Part shown: piece by piece, positions 29,269 through 38,236 of the stretch | Layout: each line of letters starts with the position of its first letter | How positions within the stretch are numbered: position 1 is the stretch's first letter | Source of the DNA: Pseudomonas sp. RIT-PI-AD | Lineage (GTDB): Bacteria > Pseudomonadota > Gammaproteobacteria > Pseudomonadales > Pseudomonadaceae | Assembly (NCBI RefSeq): GCF_025642785.1 | Contig: NZ_JANZKU010000016.1 | Span: forward strand, 47,612 to 111,611 | Length of the DNA stretch: 64,000 bases | Direction of reading: 5' to 3' | Position numbers and translations under genes: made by a program | Notes under the pieces: generated by a model | What the model saw: only the letters and a program-made list of their open reading frames with translations | The model's database searches: none | What the model was told of the DNA's origin: nothing

Positions 29269-29583
29269 TCAACCCCTCCCGCTCTGCCGGGCTCCGACTG
29301 CGCTGGCGGCTCGCCGCTTGCGGATTTCCTTGGGGTCGGCGATCAATGGACGGTAGACCTCGACGCGCTCGCCATCCTCCAGGATGCGTGAATCGGGCGC
29401 GCTCAGCGCCTTGCCGAAAATACCCAGGGGGCACCGGCGCACATCCAGTTCCGGAAAGTCGGCACCCAAGGCCGAGCGCTCGACGGCCTCGCGTGCCGAG
29501 GTACCGACGGGCACCACCAGCTTCAACAGAACCTGCTGATCGGGCCATGCATACACGACCTCGACGGCTATCGACTCAGCCAT
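29269..29583 (-). CDS. rnfH: RnfH-family ubiquitin-like protein
   Basis: A 104-residue beta-grasp protein of the UPF0125/RnfH family, usually encoded after ratA; precise role uncertain. The VEVVYAWPDQQ N-terminus, GIFGKALSAPD..L.DGERVEVYRPL and the basic C-terminus DPKEIRKRRA are diagnostic. Start is ATG 29583, overlapping the ratA stop by 8 bases, so translation is probably coupled. Confidence 0.93.
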   Translation of the reverse strand: MAESIAVEVVYAWPDQQVLLKLVVPVGTSAREAVERSALGADFPELDVRRCPLGIFGKALSAPDSRILEDGERVEVYRPLIADPKEIRKRRAASAVGARQSGRG

Positions 29584-30010
29584 ACAACTGCTTGGCGCGC
29601 TGGCAGAAGGCGTCCACCAGGGTATTGGCTGCCTGATTGAACAGGGGCCCGAGGGTGGCCTTGATGATCGGGCCGGCATAATCGAAGTTCAGGTCAAGGC
29701 TGATCTTGCAGGCCTTTTCGCCCAGGGCCTTGAATTGCCAGGCCCCCTGGAAATGGGTGAAAGGCCCCTCGTCCAGGTTGAGTTCGATGGACTGCCCGGG
29801 CACCAGGGTGTTGCGCGTCACGAAACGCTGGCTCAGGCCGGCCTTGCCCACCGTCAGGCCCGCGCGCATATGGGTCTCGTCGGCGTCCAGCACTTCGCTG
29901 GCCGAGCACCAGGGAAGAAACTCCGGGTAGCGCGCCACATCGTTGACCAGCTCGTACAGCGCCTGGGCTGAATACGGCAGTAGCGCCGAGCGCTGGATAT
30001 GCGTGCTCAT
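29576..30010 (-). CDS. ratA: RatA-family START-domain protein
   Basis: A 144-residue polyketide-cyclase/START-like protein. Homologues were described as inhibitors of 70S formation in E. coli, or as lipid/quinone-binding Coq10-like proteins. The ALYELVNDVARYPEFLPWC motif near the N-terminus is typical. Start is ATG 30010 (MSTHIQRSA). Divergent from smpB, the usual arrangement. Confidence 0.92.
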   Translation of the reverse strand: MSTHIQRSALLPYSAQALYELVNDVARYPEFLPWCSASEVLDADETHMRAGLTVGKAGLSQRFVTRNTLVPGQSIELNLDEGPFTHFQGAWQFKALGEKACKISLDLNFDYAGPIIKATLGPLFNQAANTLVDAFCQRAKQLYG

Positions 30011-30183
30011 AAGTCTGTCCTCGTCCGGGGCGTCGCCGGTGCTGGCGACGGAGCATCGCAGCTGCACGCGAGTCCGCTACCCGCCAATCGTAAAGGTTGG
30101 CATTGTCCGGGTTTCGTCGGACACGCTCAAGCTGCAACGCCGCCGTAGCCGCGCCGCGAGCGACTGCCTATAATGCCGCGCCT

Positions 30184-30657
30184 ATGGCTAAGCAAAAGAA
30201 AGCCCCGCAGGGCAACATCGCGCAAAACAAGAAAGCGCTGCACGACTATTTCATCGAGCATAAATTCGAGGCCGGCCTGGCCCTCGCCGGCTGGGAAGTG
30301 AAAAGTCTGCGCGCCGGCAAGGCGCAACTGGTGGACAGCTACGTGCTGCTCAAGGATGGCGAGGCCTGGCTCATGGGCAGCCACATCACGCCGCTGACCA
30401 CCGCCAGCACCCACGTCATCGCCGATCCCATCCGCACCCGCAAGCTGCTGCTCAACAAGCGCGAGCTGGGCAAGCTGTTCGGCGCGGTGCAGCAGAAGGG
30501 CTACGCCTGCGTGGCGCTCTCGCTGTACTGGAAGAAGCACCTGATCAAATGCGAGATCGCCCTGGCAAAGGGCAAGAAGGAATTCGACAAGCGCCACACC
30601 GAGAAAGAGCGTGACGCGGACCGCGAAGTCCAGCGCGCCATGCGCACCGAAAAGTAG
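30184..30657 (+). CDS. smpB: SsrA-binding protein SmpB
   Basis: Partner of tmRNA in trans-translation. 157 residues; the oligonucleotide-binding barrel has [27 protein letters not shown] and the basic C-terminal tail [14 protein letters not shown] that reads the empty mRNA channel. Start is ATG 30184. Its RNA partner ssrA is encoded ~11 kb further on. Confidence 0.97.
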   Translation: MAKQKKAPQGNIAQNKKALHDYFIEHKFEAGLALAGWEVKSLRAGKAQLVDSYVLLKDGEAWLMGSHITPLTTASTHVIADPIRTRKLLLNKRELGKLFGAVQQKGYACVALSLYWKKHLIKCEIALAKGKKEFDKRHTEKERDADREVQRAMRTEK

Positions 30658-30684
30658 CGCGCCGCCTCCCACATGCGCCAAAGA

Positions 30685-30706
30685 GCCAGGCGCCTCGGCG
30701 CCTGGC
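30685..30706. terminator. Hairpin between smpB and lldR
   Basis: A perfect 10-bp stem GCCAGGCGCC/GGCGCCTGGC with a 2-base TC between (effective loop larger), followed by TTCC. Lies between convergent genes; no long T-run. Confidence 0.6.
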
Positions 30707-30711
30707 TTCCC

Positions 30712-31479
30712 TCACATCCCCTGTCTACGCTGCGAACGCGCCACGCGCAGGGCCTCCTGCCGCACCTCGGCGAGCACTTCCTGCACGTAATGGATATGCC
30801 GATGGGAAATCTCCCTGGCCTCTTCCGCCCGCCCCTCGAGGATCGCCTCGAACAGCGCCTTGTGCTGGCTCAGCAGCATGTCGCGGGTTTCGCTGCGCTG
30901 GGCATACATGCCGCCGATATTGGTCACCACGTTGCGTTTCAGTAGATCGAACAGGCCACGGATGGTGTGTAGCAGCACCGCGTTATGGCTGGCCTCGGCG
31001 ATGGCCAGGTGGAAGCGCGCGTCGGCCGCCCCTTCCTCGGCGCGGTCCACCTCGTCGCTGCCGTCATAGCAGGCCTGGAGCGCCTCGAAGGCCTCGCGCA
31101 GGCGCTGGTGATCCATCGGCGTGGCCCGCAACGCTGCGTAGTAGGCGCATGACCCTTCGAGGGTATGGCGAAACTCCAGCAGGTCGCGCTGAGCCTCGGG
31201 ATTGGTTTCCAGAAGCTGCAGCAAGGGATCGCTGAAGGTAGCGCCGAGCCCCTCGGCCACGTAGTTGCCGCCGCCCTGGCGACTGATCAGCAACCCCCGC
31301 GCCGCCAACTTCTGGATCGCCTCCCGCAGCGAAGGCCGCGATACGCCGAACTGCTCGGCCAGCGCGCGCTCCGCCGGCAGCCGCTCGCCCGCCTTGAGCG
31401 TGCCTTCCAGGATCATCGCTTCCAGTTGCGCGACGATGTCGTCCGACAAGCGGCGTTGCCGGACCTGATCGAATGCCAT
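30712..31479 (-). CDS. lldR: GntR/FadR-family regulator of lactate genes (LldR-like)
   Basis: Repressor predicted to respond to lactate. 255 residues: N-terminal winged helix (LPAERALAEQFGVSRPSLREAIQKL) and C-terminal all-helical FCD effector domain (FRHTLEGSCAYYAA.., RFHLAIAEASHN with metal-binding His). Start is ATG 31479 (MAFDQVRQRRLSDD). Divergent from lldP, with an operator in between. Confidence 0.93.
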   Translation of the reverse strand: MAFDQVRQRRLSDDIVAQLEAMILEGTLKAGERLPAERALAEQFGVSRPSLREAIQKLAARGLLISRQGGGNYVAEGLGATFSDPLLQLLETNPEAQRDLLEFRHTLEGSCAYYAALRATPMDHQRLREAFEALQACYDGSDEVDRAEEGAADARFHLAIAEASHNAVLLHTIRGLFDLLKRNVVTNIGGMYAQRSETRDMLLSQHKALFEAILEGRAEEAREISHRHIHYVQEVLAEVRQEALRVARSQRRQGM

Positions 31480-31605
31480 GAATCCTTTTCTCCCATGCAC
31501 TTGCATGCTTTTCGAAGCGCCGTTAGCGGCGCGCGCCATACCGACGAGGGGCTTTATCCCAAGTCGATCCGCAGCGTCACCCGACCAAAGTCGTAGTACG
31601 GCAAA

Positions 31606-31634
31606 TTGACACACCGGAGCCCGGCTTTTAACCT
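31606..31634 (+). promoter_or_regulatory. lldP promoter
   Basis: TTGACA (31606-31611), 17-base spacer, TAACCT (31629-31634). Confidence 0.6.
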
Positions 31635-31650
31635 GAGCCCTATCGATTGT

Positions 31651-31669
31651 AAATTGGTCTTACCAATTT
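31651..31669 (+). promoter_or_regulatory. LldR operator
   Basis: A perfect palindrome AAATTGGT-CTT-ACCAATTT, matching the TGGTnnnACCA core bound by FadR-type GntR regulators. It lies just downstream of the predicted lldP promoter. Confidence 0.85.
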
Positions 31670-31767
31670 AGTACATGCGACAAATCGTTCCACCCGCGTC
31701 GGTCGAGCCCGCGGCTCCATTCTCCGGTGCGAAAGCAGGCAACCAACAACAATCAGGAGCTCCCTCC

Positions 31768-33444
31768 ATGCAAGCCTGGCAACAGCTGTACGCACCGCTC
31801 GGCACCTTCGGCCTGTCCGCCCTGGTCGCCGTCATCCCGATCCTGTTCTTCTTCCTGGCGCTGGCGGTGTTCCGCATGAAGGGCTACATCGCCGGGACCG
31901 TCACCCTGGCGCTGGCCATCTGCGTGGCCATCTTCGCATTCGGCATGCCGGTCGACATGGCCCTGGCGTCCGCCGGCTACGGCTTCGCCTACGGCCTGTG
32001 GCCGATCGCCTGGATCATCGTCGCGGCGGTATTCCTCTACAAACTCACGGTGAAAAGCGGCCAATTCGAGGTGATCCGCAGCTCGGTGCTCTCGGTCACC
32101 GGCGACCAACGCCTGCAGGTGCTGCTGATCGGCTTTTCCTTCGGCGCCTTCCTCGAGGGCGCTGCCGGCTTCGGCGCGCCGGTGGCGATCACCGCCGCGC
32201 TGCTGGTCGGCCTGGGCTTCAACCCGCTGTATGCCGCCGGCCTCTGCCTGATCGCCAATACCGCGCCGGTGGCGTTCGGCGCTCTGGGCATTCCGATCAT
32301 CGTCGCCGGCCAGGTGACCGGCATCGACGCGTTCAAGATCGGCGCCATGACCGGCCGCCAACTGCCGCTGCTGTCGGTCATCGTGCCGTTCTGGCTGGTG
32401 GCGATGATGGACGGCTGGCGCGGCATCAAGGAAACCTGGCCGGCCGCGCTGGTGGCGGGTGCCAGCTTCGCGCTGACCCAGTACTTCACCTCCAACTTCA
32501 TCGGCCCGGAACTGCCGGACATCACCTCCGCGCTGGTCAGCCTGATCTGCCTGACCCTGTTCCTCAAGGTCTGGCAGCCGAAGTCCGCCCAGGTAACACT
32601 GAACGCCAGCGGCGCCGCAGTGGCCGGCGGCTTCGGCGGCGAACGCAGCAGCAGCCCTTCGCCCTACAGCGTCGCGCAGATCCTCAAGGCGTGGTCGCCG
32701 TTTCTGGTACTCACCGTACTGGTCACCTTTTGGACGCTGAAACCCTTCAAGGCCTTGTTCGCCCCCGGCGGTGCCCTGGAAAGCTGGGTGTTCATGTTCG
32801 CCATTCCGCATCTGGATCAACTGGTGGTGAAGGTCGCGCCGATCGTCGCCACCCCCACGCCGATCGCCGCCGTGTTCAAGCTGGACCCGATTTCCGCCAC
32901 CGGCACCGCGATTTTCTTCGCCGCGTTGGTGTCGATGCTGATCCTGCGAATCGACCTTAAAACTGGTCTGACCACTTTCCGCGACACCTTGGTGGAATTG
33001 AAACTGCCGATCCTCTCCATCGGCATGGTGCTGGCCTTCGCCTTCGTCACCAACTACTCCGGCATGTCCACCACCCTCGCGTTGGTGCTGGCCGGTACCG
33101 GCGCGGCCTTCCCGTTCTTCTCGCCGTTCCTCGGCTGGCTGGGGGTGTTCCTCACCGGTTCGGATACCTCCTCCAACGCGCTGTTCAGCTCCCTGCAGGC
33201 CACCACCGCGCACCAGATCGGGGTTAACGACACTCTGTTGGTGGCGGCGAATACCAGCGGCGGCGTGACCGGCAAGATGATTTCGCCGCAGTCCATCGCC
33301 GTGGCCTGCGCCGCCACCGGCATGGTCGGCAAGGAATCGGACCTGTTCCGCTTCACCCTCAAGCACAGCCTGTGTTTCGCGGCTATCGTCGGGTTGATCA
33401 CCCTGGCCCAGGCCTACGTCTTCACCGGCATGCTGGTGCATTGA
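31768..33444 (+). CDS. lldP: L-lactate permease
   Basis: Proton-coupled lactate importer of the LctP family. 558 residues, about 12-14 membrane segments, with the [18 protein letters not shown] motif and the late [16 protein letters not shown] motif. Start is ATG 31768 (MQAWQQLY) behind GGAG. First gene of lldP-lldD-dld. Confidence 0.97.
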   Translation: MQAWQQLYAPLGTFGLSALVAVIPILFFFLALAVFRMKGYIAGTVTLALAICVAIFAFGMPVDMALASAGYGFAYGLWPIAWIIVAAVFLYKLTVKSGQFEVIRSSVLSVTGDQRLQVLLIGFSFGAFLEGAAGFGAPVAITAALLVGLGFNPLYAAGLCLIANTAPVAFGALGIPIIVAGQVTGIDAFKIGAMTGRQLPLLSVIVPFWLVAMMDGWRGIKETWPAALVAGASFALTQYFTSNFIGPELPDITSALVSLICLTLFLKVWQPKSAQVTLNASGAAVAGGFGGERSSSPSPYSVAQILKAWSPFLVLTVLVTFWTLKPFKALFAPGGALESWVFMFAIPHLDQLVVKVAPIVATPTPIAAVFKLDPISATGTAIFFAALVSMLILRIDLKTGLTTFRDTLVELKLPILSIGMVLAFAFVTNYSGMSTTLALVLAGTGAAFPFFSPFLGWLGVFLTGSDTSSNALFSSLQATTAHQIGVNDTLLVAANTSGGVTGKMISPQSIAVACAATGMVGKESDLFRFTLKHSLCFAAIVGLITLAQAYVFTGMLVH

Positions 33445-33451
33445 CCCTTCG

Positions 33452-33475
33452 CCGGGTGCCTCCCCGGGCACCCGG
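33452..33475 (+). other. Hairpin between lldP and lldD
   Basis: A perfect 9-bp stem CCGGGTGCC/GGCACCCGG with 6-base loop and no T-run; perhaps an mRNA stabiliser or processing site. Confidence 0.5.
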
Positions 33476-33559
33476 TCGGACCTTTACCCGGCGCCGCACA
33501 TGCGGCGCTTCGTTCAACCCGAGCCGCCACGGGCCGCTCCCTCACTCGGTGTGAATCCC

Positions 33560-34717
33560 ATGATCATCTCGGCCTCTACCGACTACCGCGCCGCGGCGCA
33601 GCGCAAGCTGCCCCCGTTCCTCTACCACTACATCGACGGCGGCGCCTACGCCGAATACACGCTGCGGCGCAACGTCGAGGACCTGGCCGGCATCGCCCTG
33701 CGCCAACGGGTGCTGAAGAACATGTCCGAACTCAGCCTGCAGACCGCGTTGTTCGGCGAGACGCTGGCCATGCCGGTGGCGTTGGGCCCGGTGGGCCTCA
33801 CCGGCATGTATGCGCGGCGCGGCGAGGTGCAGGCGGCACGGGCGGCGGCGGCCAAGGGCATCCCCTTCACCCTGTCCACCGTATCGGTGTGTCCCATCGA
33901 GGAGGTGGCGCCCGCCATCGACCGGCCGATGTGGTTCCAACTCTACGTGCTCAAGGACCGCGGCTTCATGCGCAACGCCCTGGAACGCGCCAAGGCGGCC
34001 GGGGTGACCACCCTGGTATTCACCGTGGACATGCCCACGCCCGGCGCCCGCTACCGCGACGCCCACTCCGGGATGAGCGGCCCGAACGCCGCCCTGCGCC
34101 GCATGCTCCAGGCGATGACCCACCCTGCCTGGGCCTGGGACGTGGGCCTGCTGGGCCGGCCCCACGACCTCGGCAACATCTCCACCTACCGAGGCAACCC
34201 CACGGGCCTGGCGGACTACATCGGCTGGCTGGCCGCCAACTTCGACCCGTCGATTTCCTGGAAGGACCTGGAGTGGATCCGTGACTTCTGGGAGGGCCCG
34301 ATGGTGATCAAGGGCATCCTCGATCCGGAGGACGCGCGGGACGCGGTGAAGTTCGGCGCGGATGGCATCGTGGTCTCCAACCACGGCGGTCGCCAGCTCG
34401 ACGGCGTGTTGTCCAGCGCACGGGCATTGCCGGCCATCGCCGACGCGGTCAAGGGCGAGCTCAAGATTCTCGCCGACTCGGGCATTCGCACCGGCCTGGA
34501 CGTGGTGCGGATGATCGCCCTGGGCGCCGACAGCGTGTTGCTCGGGCGTGCCTTCGTCTACGCCTTGGCGGCGGCCGGCGGTGCCGGCGTGGCCAACCTG
34601 CTGGAGCTGATCGAGAAGGAAATGCGCGTGGCCATGGTACTGACCGGGGCCAAGTCGATCGACGAGATCAGCGCCGAGTCGCTGGTCCGCGAGCTGCCCG
34701 TCGCCCAACCCGCGTAG
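33560..34717 (+). CDS. lldD: FMN-dependent L-lactate dehydrogenase
   Basis: Membrane-associated flavoenzyme oxidising L-lactate to pyruvate. 385 residues with the TIM-barrel of the alpha-hydroxyacid oxidases, catalytic His in [12 protein letters not shown], the FQLYVLKDR motif and C-terminal [20 protein letters not shown] loop. Start is ATG 33560 ([13 protein letters not shown]). Confidence 0.97.
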   Translation: MIISASTDYRAAAQRKLPPFLYHYIDGGAYAEYTLRRNVEDLAGIALRQRVLKNMSELSLQTALFGETLAMPVALGPVGLTGMYARRGEVQAARAAAAKGIPFTLSTVSVCPIEEVAPAIDRPMWFQLYVLKDRGFMRNALERAKAAGVTTLVFTVDMPTPGARYRDAHSGMSGPNAALRRMLQAMTHPAWAWDVGLLGRPHDLGNISTYRGNPTGLADYIGWLAANFDPSISWKDLEWIRDFWEGPMVIKGILDPEDARDAVKFGADGIVVSNHGGRQLDGVLSSARALPAIADAVKGELKILADSGIRTGLDVVRMIALGADSVLLGRAFVYALAAAGGAGVANLLELIEKEMRVAMVLTGAKSIDEISAESLVRELPVAQPA

Positions 34718-34870
34718 GCGGCGGACGAAAAAGTGCCCGCCTCGCCGCGGCATCGTTGAAAACCGGTTCGGCACGCCCGCCGCTGCTTCGCGGGCTCGCC
34801 CCGCGCGGCGTCGCCCGGCGGCTTTCCGTGCGGGACCCGGCAGGTCGAACACCGGCCACTGAACACCCGA

Positions 34871-34890
34871 CGGGCCGCTCGAACGGCCCG
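34871..34890 (+). other. Hairpin between lldD and the dehydrogenase gene
   Basis: A 7-bp perfect stem CGGGCCG/CGGCCCG around CTCGAA, 30 bases before the next start; no T-run. Confidence 0.45.
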
Positions 34891-34919
34891 CGGCAACCGA
34901 TGATGACAGGGAGATACCC

Positions 34920-37739
34920 ATGAGCCTGCCCGCCGCCTTCCTGCGCGCCGCGGAGCGCCTGATCCCCGCGCAGCGGCGTTTCGACGACCCGCTGTCGACC
35001 CTGGCCTTCGGCACCGACGCCAGTTTCTATCGCTTGATTCCGAAGCTGGTGGTCCGCGTCGAATCCGAGCATGAGGTGGCCGAGCTGCTGCGCCTGGCCC
35101 ACGCCGAGCGGGTCCCGGTGACCTTCCGCGCCGCGGGCACCAGCCTGTCCGGCCAGGCGATCAGCGACTCGCTGCTGATCGTCCTCGGCGATAACTGGAA
35201 CGGCCGGGAAATCCGCGACAACGGCGCGCGGATCCGCCTGCAACCCGGCGTCATCGGCGCCCAGGCGAACGCCTGGCTGGCGCCCTTCGGTCGCAAGATC
35301 GGCCCCGATCCGGCGTCCATCAACGCCGCCAAGATCGGCGGGATCGTCGCCAACAACTCCAGCGGCATGTGCTGCGGCACGGCGCAGAACAGCTATCACA
35401 CCCTGGCCGGCATGCGCCTGCTGCTGGCCGACGGCAGTGTGCTGGACAGCGAGGACGCGGCCAGCGTTGCGGCCTTCCGCGCCCGCCACGGCGCGCTTCT
35501 CGAGCGCCTGGCCGAGCTCGGCCGGCAGACCCGCGCCAATGCCCCGCTGGCGGCGAAGATCCGTCACAAGTACCGTCTGAAGAACACCACCGGGCTGTCG
35601 CTCAACGCCCTGGTGGATTACGACGAGCCGCTGGATATCCTCACCCATCTGCTGGTCGGCTCCGAAGGCACCCTCGCCTTCATCAGCGCCGTGACCTACG
35701 ACACCGTGCCGGAACACCCGCACAAGGCCACCGCCCTGGTGGTATTCCCCGACGTGGAAACCTGCTGCCTCGCGGTGCCGGTGCTCAAGCAGCAGCCGGT
35801 CTCGGCGGTGGAGCTGCTCGACCGTCGCAGCCTGCGCTCGGTGCAGGACATGCAGGGCATGCCGGACTGGGTGAAGGGGCTGTCCGCCGGCGCCTGCGCC
35901 CTGCTGATCGAATCCCGGGCGGCCAGCGCCAGCTTGCTGCACGAGCAACTGGGTTTGATCATGGCCAGCCTGGCGACCTTCCCGGTGGAAAAGCAGGTCG
36001 ACTTCAGCCAGGACCCCAAGGTTTACGAGCAGCTCTGGCGCATCCGCAAGGACACCTTCCCGGCGGTCGGCGCGGTGCGCGAAACCGGCACCACGGTGAT
36101 CATCGAGGACGTGACCTTCCCGGTCGAGCGGCTCGCCGAGGGGGTCAACCGCCTGCTGGAGCTCTTCGACCGCCATCGTTACGACGAGGCGATCATTTTC
36201 GGCCATGCCCTGGAGGGCAACCTGCACTTCGTCTTCACCCAGCGCTTCGACTCGGCGGAGCAGGTGCGTCGATACCAGGGGTTCATGGACGACGTGGCGC
36301 AATTGGTGGCCATCGAGTTCGGCGGTTCGCTGAAAGCGGAACACGGCACCGGCCGTAACATGGCACCCTTCGTCGAGCTGGAATGGGGCCAGGAAGCCTA
36401 TCTGCTGATGTGGCAGCTCAAGCACCTGCTCGATCCGCGCGGCATCCTCAACCCGGACGTGGTGTTGTCGGAAGACCCGCAGATCCACCTGAAGAATCTC
36501 AAGCCGATGCCGGCCGCCGACCCCATCGTCGACACGTGCATCGAATGCGGCTTCTGCGAACCGGTCTGCCCGTCCAGGGGGCTGACCCTGAGCCCGCGCC
36601 AGCGCATCGTCATGTGGCGCGATATCCAGGCCAGGCGCCGTGCCGGCGAGGACACCCAGGTCCTGCGCGACGCCTACCAGTACCAGGGCATCGACACCTG
36701 CGCCGCCACCGGCCTCTGCGCCCAGCGCTGCCCGGTGGGGATCAACACCGGCGAACTGGTGAAGAAACTGCGCGGCGAGCAAGCCCATCACGCGGGCACC
36801 GCCGGTTGGCTCGCCGGTCATTTCGCCACGGCCTTGCGCGGTGCCCGCCTCAGCCTGATGGCCGCCGATGGCGTGCGCCGGGTGCTCGGGGCACCGCTGC
36901 TGGCCGGGACCAGCGCCAGCCTGCGCAAGCTCTCGGGCAACCGCCTGCCGCAGTGGACACCGGCCATGCCCCAGGCGGCCCGGCCGATCCACATCGACCG
37001 CTCGCGCCTCGACGCGCGTCCACGGGTGGTCTACCTGGCCGCCTGCGTTTCGCGGGCCATGGGCCCGGCGGCGTTCGACGCGGAACAGGTCCCGCTGATC
37101 GAGAAAACCCGCAGCCTGCTGGAAAAGGCCGGCTACCAGGTGGTGTTCCCGGCCAACCAGGATAGCCTGTGCTGCGGCCAACCCTTCGCTTCCAAGGGCT
37201 ACGGCGAACAGGCCGATGCCAAGCGCCAGGAACTGCTAGACGCCTTGCTCGAAGCCAGCCGCGGCGGCCTCGACCCGATCTACTGCGACACCAGCCCCTG
37301 CACCCTGCGCCTGTTGCAGGACGGCCTGGATCCGCGGCTGACGCTGCACGATCCGGTGAAGTTCATCCGCACCCACCTGCTCGACCGCCTGGAGATCACC
37401 CCCCAGCAATCGCCCATCGCCGTGCACGTTACCTGCAGCACCCAGCACCTGGGAGAGAGCCAGGGGCTGATCGACCTGGTGAAACGTTGCTGCACCCAGG
37501 TGGTGATCCCGGAGGGCATCCACTGCTGCGGTTTCGCCGGCGACAAAGGGTTCACCACGCCAGAGCTGAACGCCCACGCGTTGCGCAGCCTGAAGGATGC
37601 GGTGCAGACCTGCGGCGAGGGGATTTCCACCAGCCGGACCTGTGAGATCGGCCTTAGCCACCACGCCGGTATCGACTACCACGGGCTGGTCTACCTGGTG
37701 GATCGAGTCAGCCGTGCCAAGGCGCCCTCATTGGACTGA
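34920..37739 (+). CDS. FAD-binding and Fe-S D-lactate dehydrogenase (Dld/LldE type)
   Basis: A 939-residue fused oxidoreductase. The N-terminal FAD_binding_4 domain (PVTFRAAGTSLSGQ, NNSSGMCCG) is followed by a C-terminal FAD-oxidase domain with the GHALEGNLHF metal-binding motif. Two 4Fe-4S motifs follow (CIECGFCEPVCPS and CAATGLCAQRCPV), then two cysteine-rich CCG domains (CCGQPFASKG and HCCGFAGDKGF). In Pseudomonas this gene is the D-lactate dehydrogenase that lets cells use both lactate isomers. Start is ATG 34920 behind AGGGAG. Confidence 0.93.
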   Translation: MSLPAAFLRAAERLIPAQRRFDDPLSTLAFGTDASFYRLIPKLVVRVESEHEVAELLRLAHAERVPVTFRAAGTSLSGQAISDSLLIVLGDNWNGREIRDNGARIRLQPGVIGAQANAWLAPFGRKIGPDPASINAAKIGGIVANNSSGMCCGTAQNSYHTLAGMRLLLADGSVLDSEDAASVAAFRARHGALLERLAELGRQTRANAPLAAKIRHKYRLKNTTGLSLNALVDYDEPLDILTHLLVGSEGTLAFISAVTYDTVPEHPHKATALVVFPDVETCCLAVPVLKQQPVSAVELLDRRSLRSVQDMQGMPDWVKGLSAGACALLIESRAASASLLHEQLGLIMASLATFPVEKQVDFSQDPKVYEQLWRIRKDTFPAVGAVRETGTTVIIEDVTFPVERLAEGVNRLLELFDRHRYDEAIIFGHALEGNLHFVFTQRFDSAEQVRRYQGFMDDVAQLVAIEFGGSLKAEHGTGRNMAPFVELEWGQEAYLLMWQLKHLLDPRGILNPDVVLSEDPQIHLKNLKPMPAADPIVDTCIECGFCEPVCPSRGLTLSPRQRIVMWRDIQARRRAGEDTQVLRDAYQYQGIDTCAATGLCAQRCPVGINTGELVKKLRGEQAHHAGTAGWLAGHFATALRGARLSLMAADGVRRVLGAPLLAGTSASLRKLSGNRLPQWTPAMPQAARPIHIDRSRLDARPRVVYLAACVSRAMGPAAFDAEQVPLIEKTRSLLEKAGYQVVFPANQDSLCCGQPFASKGYGEQADAKRQELLDALLEASRGGLDPIYCDTSPCTLRLLQDGLDPRLTLHDPVKFIRTHLLDRLEITPQQSPIAVHVTCSTQHLGESQGLIDLVKRCCTQVVIPEGIHCCGFAGDKGFTTPELNAHALRSLKDAVQTCGEGISTSRTCEIGLSHHAGIDYHGLVYLVDRVSRAKAPSLD

Positions 37740-37870
37740 ACCCTCGCCGACGAACGGGAGTCCATTTCTATGAGCCCGCCGGTCGGGCTTATTCGACTCG
37801 GATGCCGCCGATCCCTCAGTCCATCGAGAGGACTTTTCCGAGAGCCAAAGGACGATGAGAGGACATACCG

Positions 37871-38146
37871 ATGAAACGTACCGCCCTGTTGATCACGGCC
37901 GCACTGATGGTATCCCCGGTGTTCGCCGCTGAGGATCTTTGCGCGCTGAACCTGCAAAAGATCGAAGACACCAAAGCCACCAACCCCATCTTGGGCGACC
38001 CGCTCAAGGAGCAAGTCGCCGACCTCGAGAGCAAGGCCAAGAAATCCCAGGCCGCCGGCGACCTCGAAGGATGTTCCAGCTCCGCCCAGCAAGCCCTGAC
38101 GCTGCTGGAGAAGAGCACCGAGGGTGGCGGTGAAGGCGATAACTGA
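37871..38146 (+). CDS. Small exported protein of unknown function
   Basis: 91 residues with a clear signal peptide (cleavage likely after VFA, residue 20), leaving ~70 residues with two cysteines (DLCALNL and LEGCSSS) that could form a disulfide, and an amphipathic helix pattern. Ends in a Gly/Glu-rich tail. ATG 37871 is preceded by GAGAGGA. A terminator follows. I do not recognise a named family. Confidence 0.85.
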   Translation: MKRTALLITAALMVSPVFAAEDLCALNLQKIEDTKATNPILGDPLKEQVADLESKAKKSQAAGDLEGCSSSAQQALTLLEKSTEGGGEGDN

Positions 38147-38160
38147 TCGCGCCCCGTTCG

Positions 38161-38190
38161 AAAAAGGCCAACTCCGGTTGGCCTTTTTTT
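38161..38190. terminator. Terminator between the small exported protein and the kinase gene
   Basis: AGGCCAAC/GTTGGCCT stem, TCCG loop, As before and seven Ts after; serves convergent genes. Confidence 0.88.
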
Positions 38191-38236
38191 CGCCCGCGAA
38201 AACACCAGGCAATGGGTGTACAGCCCGAGGAAGGGT

